Below are positions 1 through 6,911 of a stretch of DNA of 12,231 bases, one piece after another. The notes beneath the pieces are model-generated. The model was given only the letters and a program-made list of their open reading frames with translations. It did no database searches and was not told the origin of the DNA. Origin of the DNA: Bradyrhizobium sp. (GTDB lineage Bacteria > Pseudomonadota > Alphaproteobacteria > Rhizobiales > Xanthobacteraceae). The first letter of the stretch is position 1. Each line of letters opens with the position of its first letter. The translations under genes and the position numbers were made by a program. The stretch is taken from contig JAICIT010000029.1 of assembly GCA_025960445.1 (NCBI GenBank), positions 1 through 12,231 of the forward strand, written 5' to 3'.

Positions 1-195
1 GACGATCTCAAGAAGCTCACCGGCGTATCGGGCGCGATCGAGAAGAAGTTCAACGATCTCGGCATTTTCCACTTCTGGCAGTTGGCCGAACTCGACCATG
101 ATGCAGCCCATCACATCGGCGAAGAAGTCGGGCTGCCGTCCCGTGCCGATGCGTGGGTCGCTCAGGCCAAGACTTTGACCGCGGAAGCGGAATAA
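1..195 (+). CDS. rpsB: 30S ribosomal protein S2, C-terminal fragment
   Basis: The gene enters from the left edge in frame 1 and stops with TAA at 193-195, leaving 64 residues. The conserved S2 fold lies outside the window. What is visible is a tail that E. coli S2 lacks: a [20 protein letters not shown] stretch followed by a [12 protein letters not shown] segment, which resembles a helix-hairpin-helix module. Similar tails occur on S2 of Bradyrhizobium and relatives, and they resemble the C-terminal extension of some NuoE subunits. Identification rests on this tail and on tsf lying directly downstream, the near-universal rpsB-tsf pair. S2 sits on the body of the small ribosomal subunit. The role of the extension is unknown to me. 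Because the body of the protein cannot be seen, the call depends partly on context. Confidence 0.88.
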   Translation, partial: DDLKKLTGVSGAIEKKFNDLGIFHFWQLAELDHDAAHHIGEEVGLPSRADAWVAQAKTLTAEAE

Positions 196-203
196 TCAAA
201 CGC

Positions 204-235
204 ACGGGGCCGGAACGATCCGGCCACCCGTTTTT
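204..235 (+). terminator. Likely intrinsic terminator or attenuator between rpsB and tsf
   Basis: A GC-rich hairpin begins 8 bases after the rpsB stop. The left arm ACGGGGCCGG (204-213) pairs with CCGGC (220-224) and CCCGT (227-231) around a six-base loop, AACGAT. This gives two 5-bp helices separated by a 2-base CA bulge. Five T residues follow at 231-235. This is the form of a rho-independent terminator. Since tsf follows without an obvious strong promoter, it may act as a partial attenuator that lowers tsf relative to rpsB. Its efficiency cannot be judged from sequence. Confidence 0.6.
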
Positions 236-264
236 CAACTGCGTAGTTCCTGGGGCGATGGCGG

Positions 265-291
265 CGAGTGGCGAAAGCCGCGCCGCACTCG
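265..291 (+). other. Possible hairpin in the tsf leader
   Basis: CGAGTG (265-270) and CACTCG (286-291) form a perfect 6-bp inverted repeat around a 15-base GC-rich loop that itself contains GGC-GAAA-GCC. It lies 25 bases before the tsf start and ends before its ribosome binding site (AAAGGA, 303-308). No T-run follows, so it is not a terminator. It may be a leader structure or chance pairing in GC-rich DNA. Confidence 0.3.
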
Positions 292-316
292 ACCGGACAG
301 GCAAAGGATTGCAACG

Positions 317-1240
317 ATGGCAACAATCACAGCGGCGATGGTCAAGGACCTTCGCGAGACGACCGGCGTCGGCATGATGGACTGCAAGCAAGCGCTGAGC
401 GAAAACAACGGCGACATGCAGGCGGCTATCGACTGGTTGCGCAAGAAAGGCTTGTCGAAGGCGGCAAAAAAAGCCGGACGCGTCGCGGCGGAGGGGCTGA
501 TCGGCGCACTGACGTCAGGCAACAAGGGCGTCGTCATCGAGGTCAACTCAGAGACCGACTTCGTTGCGCGCAACGAGCAGTTCCAGGGATTGGTCAAGAT
601 GATCGCGCAGGTGGCGCTCGCCGTCGGGGCCGATGTAGAAAAGATCAAAGCCGCAAAGGCCGGGAGCGTCACGGTTGGGACCGCCATGTCCGACGCGATC
701 GCGACGATCGGTGAGAACATGACATTGCGACGCGCGGCTTCGCTAGAGGTCGGCAAGGGCGTGGTGTCGAGCTACGTGCACAACGCGGTGATCGATGGTG
801 CCGGCAAGATCGGCGTGATCGTCGCGCTGGAGTCCGCGGGCAAGACCGATGAACTGGCAACTCTCGGCCGTCAGGTCGCGATGCATGTTGCCGCGGCCAA
901 TCCACTGGCGTTGGACCCAGCCGGGCTGGAGCCGGCCTCGGTGAAGCGGGAAAAGGATGTACTTGCCGACAAGTACCGTCAGCAGGGTAAACCCGAGAAC
1001 GTGATCGAGAAGATCGTCGAGTCCGGTTTGAAGACCTATTACAAGGAAGTTTGCCTGCTGGAGCAGGCTTTCATCCATGATAATGCCAAATCGGTCGCCC
1101 AGGCGGTAAAGGAAGCTGAGGGCAAGATCGGCGCGGCTGTGAAGATCACTGGGTTTGTGCGCTATGCTCTCGGCGAGGGAATCGAAAAGCAGGAAACCGA
1201 TTTCGCGGCCGAAGTGGCGGCGGTCAGCGGCAAGAAGTAA
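317..1240 (+). CDS. tsf: Elongation factor Ts
   Basis: This 307-residue protein matches full-length EF-Ts, the cytoplasmic nucleotide exchange factor that releases GDP from EF-Tu. The N-terminal UBA-like domain covers about residues 1-55, with the [18 protein letters not shown] signature at 10-27. The core that inserts into EF-Tu carries TDFVARN at 80-86, where Asp81-Phe82 correspond to the E. coli residues that disrupt the Mg2+ site of EF-Tu. Dimerisation-type repeats follow to the C-terminus. The ATG start has a good Shine-Dalgarno sequence (AAAGGA, 303-308) 8 bases upstream. It lies 121 bp after rpsB, behind a terminator-like hairpin, and 68 bp before pyrH. Nothing is truncated or odd. Confidence 0.98.
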   Translation: MATITAAMVKDLRETTGVGMMDCKQALSENNGDMQAAIDWLRKKGLSKAAKKAGRVAAEGLIGALTSGNKGVVIEVNSETDFVARNEQFQGLVKMIAQVALAVGADVEKIKAAKAGSVTVGTAMSDAIATIGENMTLRRAASLEVGKGVVSSYVHNAVIDGAGKIGVIVALESAGKTDELATLGRQVAMHVAAANPLALDPAGLEPASVKREKDVLADKYRQQGKPENVIEKIVESGLKTYYKEVCLLEQAFIHDNAKSVAQAVKEAEGKIGAAVKITGFVRYALGEGIEKQETDFAAEVAAVSGKK

Positions 1241-1308
1241 CCGCCGGAGCGATGCTTCCGGCCCGTTTGCGCCGGGGCAACCCGCGCGGGGAAGGATAGC
1301 GATTAGCA

Positions 1309-2025
1309 ATGGCTGAGCCGCTCTACCGTCGTGTGGTCATCAAGCTTTCCGGCGAGTACCTCGCCGGCGATCAATCGTTCGGTATCAATCAGCCGACCGT
1401 CGACCGGATCGCCGGCGACTTGGTCGCCGCCCAAAAGCTCGGTACCGAAGTGGCCGTTGTTGTCGGCGGCGGAAACATCGCTCGTGGCGTGGATGTATCC
1501 ACGCGGGGCGTGTCGCGCCCGACGGGTGACACCATGGGCATGCTGGCCACCGTGATGAACTGTCTTGCGCTGGAGGCGGCGATCGAGCGCCGGGGCACGC
1601 CGGCCCGAAGCCTCTCTGCTTTCGTCATGCCGCAGATATGCGAGCTGTTCACCCGAGGTGCGGCGCACAAATATCTGGCGGAGGGCCGGATTGTGCTGCT
1701 CGGCGGCGGAACGGGCAACCCGTTCTTCACGACCGACACCACGGCGGTCTTGCGGGCAGCCGAAATCGGAGCAACCGCGGTGCTCAAGGCCACCAACGTA
1801 GATGGCGTCTATAGCGCAGATCCCAAGAAGGATCCCGGCGCCAAAAGGTTTGATCGTCTGACCCATTCACAGGCGATCGAGGGTGGCTACAAGGTGATGG
1901 ATGCCACCGCATTCGCGCTTGCCCGCGAGACCTCGCTGCCTATCATCGTGTTCTCGATCGCCGAACCGGGTTCGATCGGCGCCATCCTACGCGGCACCGG
2001 TCGTGGCACCATCGTCGCCGGCTGA
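1309..2025 (+). CDS. pyrH: Uridylate (UMP) kinase
   Basis: The 238-residue protein is the bacterial UMP kinase of the amino-acid-kinase family, which phosphorylates UMP to UDP in pyrimidine nucleotide synthesis. It works as a cytoplasmic hexamer, in the family typically activated by GTP and inhibited by UTP. Visible motifs are the phosphate-binding KLSGEYLAG at 12-20, GGGN at 53-56, [16 protein letters not shown] near 70-85, [13 protein letters not shown] at 134-146, and [15 protein letters not shown] from about 162. The ATG start follows a purine-rich GAAGGA at 1291-1296; the 12-base spacing is slightly long, but no better in-frame start exists and MAEPLYRR fits the family. The spacer from tsf holds short GC-rich inverted repeats but no T-run, so co-transcription with tsf is likely. 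Confidence 0.98.
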   Translation: MAEPLYRRVVIKLSGEYLAGDQSFGINQPTVDRIAGDLVAAQKLGTEVAVVVGGGNIARGVDVSTRGVSRPTGDTMGMLATVMNCLALEAAIERRGTPARSLSAFVMPQICELFTRGAAHKYLAEGRIVLLGGGTGNPFFTTDTTAVLRAAEIGATAVLKATNVDGVYSADPKKDPGAKRFDRLTHSQAIEGGYKVMDATAFALARETSLPIIVFSIAEPGSIGAILRGTGRGTIVAG

Positions 2026-2103
2026 CCAATTTGTGAAGCCATTGGGCGATGCGCAAAAGGGGCAGGCGGTCTCGGCCAAGAGTTTTTCTGAGGAGAGAGC
2101 GTT

Positions 2104-2667
2104 ATGCCCACGGGTAAGTTCGATATCAACGAATTGAAGCGCCGAATGCAAGGCGCGACCCAGGCCTTGAAACATGAACTTGGTGGTTTGCGGACCGGCC
2201 GCGCTGCAGCCTCGATGCTGGAGCCAGTGCAGGTCGATGCGTACGGCACGCACATGCCGCTCAACCAGCTCGCGACAATAAGCGTGCCCGAGCCACGGCT
2301 TCTTTCGGTGCAGGTGTGGGACAAATCGATGGTCAAGGCGGTGGAAAAAGCGATCGTCGATTCCAATCTTGGGTTGAGCCCGGCCACCGAAGGGCAAGTG
2401 CTTCGGTTGAGAATTCCCGAGCTCAACGAAGAGCGTCGCAAGGAGCTTGTGAAAGTCGCGCACAAATACGCGGAAGCAGCCAGGGTCGCGGTTCGGCATG
2501 TCCGCCGTGATGGCCTCGATACCGTCAAGAAACTAGAGAAGAATCACGAGATTTCCGAAGACGATCAGGAGCGTCTGGCGGCCGATGTGCAGAAGGCCAC
2601 CGACGCCGCGATTTCGGAGGTCGATCACTTGCTCGCCGCAAAGGAAAAAGAAATTCTTACCGTCTAG
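2104..2667 (+). CDS. frr: Ribosome recycling factor
   Basis: The 187-residue length is normal for RRF, which acts with EF-G to split the post-termination ribosome. The three-helix-bundle domain is formed by the N-terminal helix (about residues 7-27, followed by GLRTGRA at 28-34) and by the long C-terminal helices. The C-terminal half carries the conserved [10 protein letters not shown] and [21 protein letters not shown] segments, close to the E. coli sequence. The middle domain includes [21 protein letters not shown] strong ribosome binding site, AGGAGA (2091-2096), lies 7 bases before the ATG. The 78-bp gap after pyrH contains nothing else that I can support. The TAG stop touches a GTG that begins a longer reading of uppS. 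Confidence 0.98.
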   Translation: MPTGKFDINELKRRMQGATQALKHELGGLRTGRAAASMLEPVQVDAYGTHMPLNQLATISVPEPRLLSVQVWDKSMVKAVEKAIVDSNLGLSPATEGQVLRLRIPELNEERRKELVKVAHKYAEAARVAVRHVRRDGLDTVKKLEKNHEISEDDQERLAADVQKATDAAISEVDHLLAAKEKEILTV

Positions 2668-2687
2668 TGTCTCCCCGGGAATCCTCG

Positions 2688-3446
2688 ATGTCGAACGCCG
2701 CTGCCCCTGCCACAGAAGGACCGGACCGTGCCGCCGGACCCTTGCACGTGGCGATCATCATGGACGGGAATGGACGTTGGGCAGCGGCCCGCGGCCTGCC
2801 CCGCGCGGAAGGCCATCGGCGCGGCGTTGAGGCGTTACGTCGGGTTGTTCGCGCGGCAAGCGAACTCGGCATTCTCTATTTGACGATATTCTCCTTCAGT
2901 TCGGAAAACTGGTCGCGCCCGGCGACCGAAATCGGCGACCTCTTCGGTCTGCTGCGCCGATTCATTCGCAATGATCTTGCGACATTGCATCGTGACGGCG
3001 TGAGGGTTCGCGTTATCGGGCAACGCGATGGGCTCGAGCCGGACATCTGCGCGCTTCTGAACGAGGCGGAAGAGCTGACCCGAAACAATGCAAGGCTCAA
3101 TCTCGTCGTCGCATTTAACTATGGCTCTCGTCAGGAGATCGCTGATGCGGCCCAACGGCTCGCGCGCGAGGTGGCCGAGGGAAAACGTGACCCTGCGACG
3201 ATCGACGCCGACACGCTTGGGCGGTATCTCGACGCGCCCGACATCCCCGACCCCGATCTGATCATTCGCACGAGCGGAGAGCAGCGGCTATCAAATTTCC
3301 TGATGTGGCAAGCGGCTTACAGCGAACTGGTATTCGTGCCGATTCACTGGCCTGATTTCGATAAGCCCGCGTTGGAGGACGCGATCGCCGAGTATGCCAG
3401 ACGGGAGCGCCGTTTCGGCGGTCTGGCCGCGAAAACCGGATCGTGA
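2688..3446 (+). CDS. uppS: Di-trans,poly-cis-undecaprenyl diphosphate synthase (cis-prenyltransferase)
   Basis: The enzyme adds isopentenyl diphosphate units in cis to farnesyl diphosphate. This makes the C55 carrier used for peptidoglycan and O-antigen synthesis at the inner membrane. From the chosen ATG the protein has 252 residues, and its numbering coincides with E. coli UppS. Asp26 lies in IIMDGNGRW (23-31), [11 protein letters not shown] follows, and Arg194, Arg200, Ser202 and Glu213 lie in the [11 protein letters not shown]...SEL segment (194-214). A GTG at 2667 would add seven residues and overlap the frr stop. I prefer 2688 because it has GGGA seven bases upstream and because homologs start with MSNAAAP. 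The stop overlaps the GTG start of cdsA by 4 bp, suggesting translational coupling. Confidence 0.96.
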   Translation: MSNAAAPATEGPDRAAGPLHVAIIMDGNGRWAAARGLPRAEGHRRGVEALRRVVRAASELGILYLTIFSFSSENWSRPATEIGDLFGLLRRFIRNDLATLHRDGVRVRVIGQRDGLEPDICALLNEAEELTRNNARLNLVVAFNYGSRQEIADAAQRLAREVAEGKRDPATIDADTLGRYLDAPDIPDPDLIIRTSGEQRLSNFLMWQAAYSELVFVPIHWPDFDKPALEDAIAEYARRERRFGGLAAKTGS

Positions 3447-4315
3447 GCAGGGACGAGGCCGCACCCCCGGCCGGCGGCGAGCACGCGCGACGCAATCTCC
3501 TGCTGCGCGTTGTCGCAGCGCTGGTGCTCGCGCCCACAACGATCGCGTTGGCCTATGCCGGTGGATGGCTTTGGATCGCCTTGGTTACCCTGGCATCGAT
3601 CGGATTATATGTTGAATGGCTGATGATTGTCGGGACTGCGCGCGAAATGCGCGTGCTTGTCTCGGGTGCTGTTGCGCTTGCGATCGTTGCCATTTGCCTG
3701 GCGGCTGAACGGGTCGATACTTCGCTCCTCGCAGCAGTGCTTGGCGTTGCTGCAGTTAGCTTGCTCTCCCCGAAACCGCGGGGTTGGCCTGCGGCGGGAT
3801 TCCTCTATGCGGCGGCAGCGGAAATCGCGTCGGTGCTGGTGCGCCTTGACCACGTAGAGGGATTTATCGCGCTCATTTTCGTGCTCCTGATCGTTTGGGT
3901 AACCGACATCGGCGGATACTTTGTCGGTCGCGGCGCCGGGGGGCCAAAGCTGTGGCCTCGGGTCAGCCCCAAGAAGACCTGGGCGGGCGCGATCGGAGGC
4001 TTCGCGGCTAGCCTTGGCGTGGCTGCCGCGTTCTTTGTCTTCGATCCTCACAAGTCGGATTCTTTGCTGATGCTGAAAATGGAGCGGTTGCTGCTGTTGG
4101 CAGCGGCGCTCTCCGTGGCTTCCCAGCTTGGGGACCTTTTCGAGTCGGCGGTGAAACGGCACTTCAACGTCAAGGATTCGAGCCACCTTATTCCCGGACA
4201 TGGTGGGCTGATGGATCGGCTGGACGGCTTCGTCGCCGCGGTCGTTCTGGCGGCGATTTTTGGCCTTCTGCGGGGTGGCCCGGATGGCGTCGGCCGCGGT
4301 CTTATGGTTTGGTAA
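3443..4315 (+). CDS. cdsA: Phosphatidate cytidylyltransferase (CDP-diglyceride synthase)
   Basis: CdsA is an integral inner-membrane enzyme that converts phosphatidic acid and CTP into CDP-diacylglycerol, the precursor of all the cell's phospholipids. The 290-residue protein contains a series of hydrophobic segments, starting at about residues 20-50. Near the C-terminus (235-261) it shows the full family signature [11 protein letters not shown] then [11 protein letters not shown], with the Lys-Asp and the two Asp residues expected to bind metal and substrate. The middle carries the conserved [11 protein letters not shown] and [12 protein letters not shown] blocks. The start is GTG, sharing a GTGA overlap with the uppS stop; no other in-frame start fits as well. 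It lies only 5 bp before dxr. Confidence 0.96.
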   Translation: MSRDEAAPPAGGEHARRNLLLRVVAALVLAPTTIALAYAGGWLWIALVTLASIGLYVEWLMIVGTAREMRVLVSGAVALAIVAICLAAERVDTSLLAAVLGVAAVSLLSPKPRGWPAAGFLYAAAAEIASVLVRLDHVEGFIALIFVLLIVWVTDIGGYFVGRGAGGPKLWPRVSPKKTWAGAIGGFAASLGVAAAFFVFDPHKSDSLLMLKMERLLLLAAALSVASQLGDLFESAVKRHFNVKDSSHLIPGHGGLMDRLDGFVAAVVLAAIFGLLRGGPDGVGRGLMVW

Positions 4316-4320
4316 AAGGC

Positions 4321-5544
4321 ATGAGTGCTGTTCCATTGCGTAATAACAAGGCCGCGGCTTCGGCCGTGCGTACCGTCACCGTCCTCGGCGCCACCGGGTC
4401 GATAGGCGACAGCACCATGGATCTGCTGAGGGCATCACCCGACCGTTATCAGGTCGAGGCCTTGACCGGTCATACCAACGTGCAGGGTTTGGCCAGCCTC
4501 GCCAGGGAATTCGGCGCGCGATTTGCGGCCATAGCCGATCCCGCTCGCCTTGCCGAGCTTAAGGATGCGCTGGCCGGCACCCGGACCGAATGCGGCGCCG
4601 GCGAAAGCGCGATCATCGACGCGGCAGCACGTCCTTCTGATTGGGTCATGGCCGCGGTCAGTGGCGCGGCGGGGCTGAAGCCTGCGCTGGCAGCGGTGGA
4701 TCGCGGCGCCACCGTCGCGCTTGCCAACAAGGAGTGCCTGGTCTGTGCCGGCGAGTTCTTCATGCAGCGCGCCGCCGCCGCAGGAGCATGCATCTTGCCG
4801 GCGGATTCCGAACACAACGCATTGTTTCAAGCGCTCGGCACGGGAAATCGCGAAGAACTGGTCAGGGTCATCATCACGGCATCGGGTGGACCATTTCGTA
4901 CATGGGCCAGCAATGAAATCGAGCAGGCGACCTTGGCGCAGGCGCTGAAACACCCGAACTGGAGCATGGGACAGAAGATCACGATCGATTCCGCGTCGAT
5001 GATGAACAAGGGACTCGAGGTGATCGAAGCTTCCTATCTGTTCGCGCTTACGCCTGATGAAATCGACGTGCTCGTCCATCCGCAATCGATCGTACACGGC
5101 ATGGTCGAATTCTCGGATCGTTCGGTCGTGGCGCAATTGGGCGCGCCCGACATGCGTACTCCGATCGCGCATTGCCTCGGATGGCCGGATCGAATCGTCG
5201 GGCCAGCAGCCAAGCTCGATCTCGCTCAGATTGGACAACTGACGTTTGAGGCGCCGGATTTCGGCCGCTTCCCGGCGCTGCGCCTGGCGTATGACGCGTT
5301 GCGGAGCGGACGGGGAACCACGACGGTCTACAATGCCGCCAACGAGGTCGCCGTGGCGGCGTTCATTGCGGGCAAAATCAAGTTCGGCGCCATCGCTCGC
5401 CTCGTCGAGGCGACCATGGAGGACTGGATTCGCTCGGGCAATCGTGCGCCGCTGACGTCCGCCGATGACGCCATCACAATTGACCATACGGCGCGAAATA
5501 AGGCTGCCACCCTCTTGCCTCAAATAGCCTTAAAGGCATCCTAG
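4321..5544 (+). CDS. dxr: 1-deoxy-D-xylulose 5-phosphate reductoisomerase
   Basis: Dxr catalyses the committed step of the MEP pathway, NADPH-dependent conversion of DXP to 2-C-methyl-D-erythritol 4-phosphate, and is the target of fosmidomycin. The 407-residue protein has the N-terminal Rossmann motif GATGSIG, then ANKECLV. The metal site is PADSEHN, with Asp162 and Glu164, and the third ligand is Glu233 in [10 protein letters not shown]. These match E. coli D150, E152 and E231 after allowing for a shorter loop. [18 protein letters not shown] is fully conserved. A TTG at 4309, inside the cdsA end, could extend it by four residues. The ATG at 4321 is preferred because homologs begin MSAVPLRN, although its AAAAGG lies very close to the start. 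Context with uppS links isoprenoid supply to carrier lipid synthesis. Confidence 0.97.
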   Translation: MSAVPLRNNKAAASAVRTVTVLGATGSIGDSTMDLLRASPDRYQVEALTGHTNVQGLASLAREFGARFAAIADPARLAELKDALAGTRTECGAGESAIIDAAARPSDWVMAAVSGAAGLKPALAAVDRGATVALANKECLVCAGEFFMQRAAAAGACILPADSEHNALFQALGTGNREELVRVIITASGGPFRTWASNEIEQATLAQALKHPNWSMGQKITIDSASMMNKGLEVIEASYLFALTPDEIDVLVHPQSIVHGMVEFSDRSVVAQLGAPDMRTPIAHCLGWPDRIVGPAAKLDLAQIGQLTFEAPDFGRFPALRLAYDALRSGRGTTTVYNAANEVAVAAFIAGKIKFGAIARLVEATMEDWIRSGNRAPLTSADDAITIDHTARNKAATLLPQIALKAS

Positions 5545-5588
5545 AAGGCTGGGGAACGGGGCCTGCGGCCTTGGTTGAGGGGAATTGG

Positions 5589-6740
5589 ATGTCTGAGTTT
5601 TTCGTGCATGGTTTCAATACGTTGGGTCATGGACTCATCGGTTACATCATTCCCTTCCTGTTCGTGCTTACGATTGTGGTCTTCTTCCACGAACTCGGTC
5701 ACTTTCTGGTGGCCCGCTGGGCCGGCGTTAAGGTCTTGACGTTCTCGCTCGGTTTTGGACCGGAGCTTGCCGGCTTCAACGACCGTCATGGCACCCGCTG
5801 GAAGATCTCTGCCGTTCCCCTCGGCGGCTACGTCAAATTCTTCGGAGATGAAAGCGAGGCTTCGACGCCATCGTCCGAAGCGCTTGCCAACATGACCGAA
5901 GAAGAGCGCAGGGACAGTTTTCATCACAAGAAGGTTGGACCTCGGGCTGCGATCGTGGCCGCAGGTCCGATCGCCAATTTCCTTCTGGCGATCGTGATCT
6001 TCACCTGCCTGTTCACATTCCTCGGCAAGCCCAGCACGACCGCGCGCGTCGATCAGGTGGAAGCGGGCAGTCCGGCCGCCGCAGCCGGGTTCCAGACCGG
6101 TGATGTGGTCATTGCGATCGACGGCACGAAAATCGATAGCTTCTCGGATATGCAGCGAATTGTCGGAGTTCGCGCCGGCGAGCAGCTAACGTTCACCGTC
6201 AAGCGTGGCGACTCGACGGTGCAATTGCAGGGCACGCCGCAGCTCAAGGAGGTGAAGGACCCCTTCGGTAACACGCATCGGCTTGGCGTGCTGGGTATCA
6301 CCCGCAAAACCATGGCCGGCGACGTGACGACCGAACGTGTTGATCCCGCAACTGCGGCGTGGCTCGGCGTCAAGGAAACCTGGTTCGTGATTGATCGTAC
6401 GCTGTCCTACATCGGCGGCGTCTTCACGGGGCGGGAAGCAGCGGACCAGGTCGGGGGTCCCCTACGGATCGCACAGATTTCAGGTCAGGTTGCCACCATC
6501 GGCGTGGCGGCCCTGGTCCATCTCGCGGCCGTGCTTTCGATCTCGATCGGACTATTGAACCTGTTTCCCGTGCCGCTGCTCGATGGCGGTCATCTTTTGT
6601 TCTATGCCGTCGAGGCGGTGCGCGGACGGCCGCTTTCCGAGAGGGCCCAGGAGATGGGATTTCGAATCGGGCTGGCTCTCGTGCTGATGCTGATGGTGTT
6701 TGCCACCTATAACGACATCCTGCATCTGGCGGCATCCTGA
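5589..6740 (+). CDS. rseP: Site-2 intramembrane zinc metalloprotease RseP (MmpA-type)
   Basis: RseP is an inner-membrane M50 protease that cleaves transmembrane substrates after a first periplasmic cut; E. coli RseP acts on RseA in the sigma-E response, and Caulobacter MmpA on PodJ. The 383-residue protein has an N-terminal membrane helix holding HELGH (34-38), whose two His bind zinc with Glu35 catalytic. A single PDZ domain follows at about 149-218 (GSPAAAAGFQTGD), and then the second catalytic motif NLFPVPLLDGG, with Asp332. E. coli RseP has two PDZ domains; one is common in alphaproteobacteria. GAGGGGAA (5577-5584) lies four bases before the ATG. A TTG at 5571 would precede this ribosome binding site, so I rejected it. 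The substrate cannot be read from this window. Confidence 0.96.
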   Translation: MSEFFVHGFNTLGHGLIGYIIPFLFVLTIVVFFHELGHFLVARWAGVKVLTFSLGFGPELAGFNDRHGTRWKISAVPLGGYVKFFGDESEASTPSSEALANMTEEERRDSFHHKKVGPRAAIVAAGPIANFLLAIVIFTCLFTFLGKPSTTARVDQVEAGSPAAAAGFQTGDVVIAIDGTKIDSFSDMQRIVGVRAGEQLTFTVKRGDSTVQLQGTPQLKEVKDPFGNTHRLGVLGITRKTMAGDVTTERVDPATAAWLGVKETWFVIDRTLSYIGGVFTGREAADQVGGPLRIAQISGQVATIGVAALVHLAAVLSISIGLLNLFPVPLLDGGHLLFYAVEAVRGRPLSERAQEMGFRIGLALVLMLMVFATYNDILHLAAS

Positions 6741-6792
6741 AAAGGCTTTTTTGTGACGTGGCGAATAGGCAACGTCTTGGAATGAAAATGAA

Positions 6793-6848
6793 ATTGCCCT
6801 GCAATCGGATGTTTGCCGCTCCGGCAAATTTGGTACAAGCAGGGCAAT
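6793..6848. repeat. Nested perfect inverted repeats in the rseP-bamA gap
   Basis: The 171-bp gap (6741-6911) between rseP and bamA holds two nested perfect inverted repeats. The outer arms are ATTGCCCTGC (6793-6802) and GCAGGGCAAT (6839-6848), 10 of 10 complementary. Inside them TTTGCCG (6812-6818) and CGGCAAA (6822-6828) form a 7-bp stem with a CTC triloop. As RNA this would be a long hairpin with one internal loop of 9 and 10 bases, ending 63 bases before the bamA ATG. It could be a 5' leader structure of bamA mRNA, a processing or termination element, or a paired DNA-binding site. Only three T residues follow the inner stem, so it is a poor terminator. The rest of the gap has a six-T run (6747-6752) without a real stem before it, and no promoter that I trust. 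Confidence 0.6.
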
Positions 6849-6911
6849 CGATGGGAATCTGCCGGTTCGTGGGGATTCGGGCCGGCCAGGAATGACAAGG
6901 GCGCGTTGCGC

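Noticed and set aside
1242..1262. GCCGGA/TCCGGC inverted repeat after tsf
   Set aside because: No T-run follows and the stem is short and bulged. Such pairings are common in GC-rich spacers.
3605..4336. 243-codon open frame on the - strand across cdsA
   Set aside because: It is the antisense shadow of a conserved membrane protein, Arg/Gln/His-rich and without motifs.
4435..5523. 362-codon open frame on the - strand across dxr
   Set aside because: It lies wholly antisense to a complete, well-conserved dxr. Its translation is rich in Arg, Asp and His with no family motif, as expected for a shadow frame in GC-rich DNA.
6736..6752. Possible terminator at the rseP end, with a six-T run
   Set aside because: Only a 3-bp CCT/AGG stem precedes the T-run, which is too short for an intrinsic terminator.
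6813..6839. Possible sigma-70 promoter, TTGCCG and TACAAG
   Set aside because: The spacing is 15 bases, the -10 match is poor, and the -35 lies in the hairpin stem. Too weak to call.
6813..6911. 33-codon upstream extension of bamA from a TTG
   Set aside because: It would start inside the inner hairpin and place the signal peptide in the interior of the protein, and there is no ribosome binding site.
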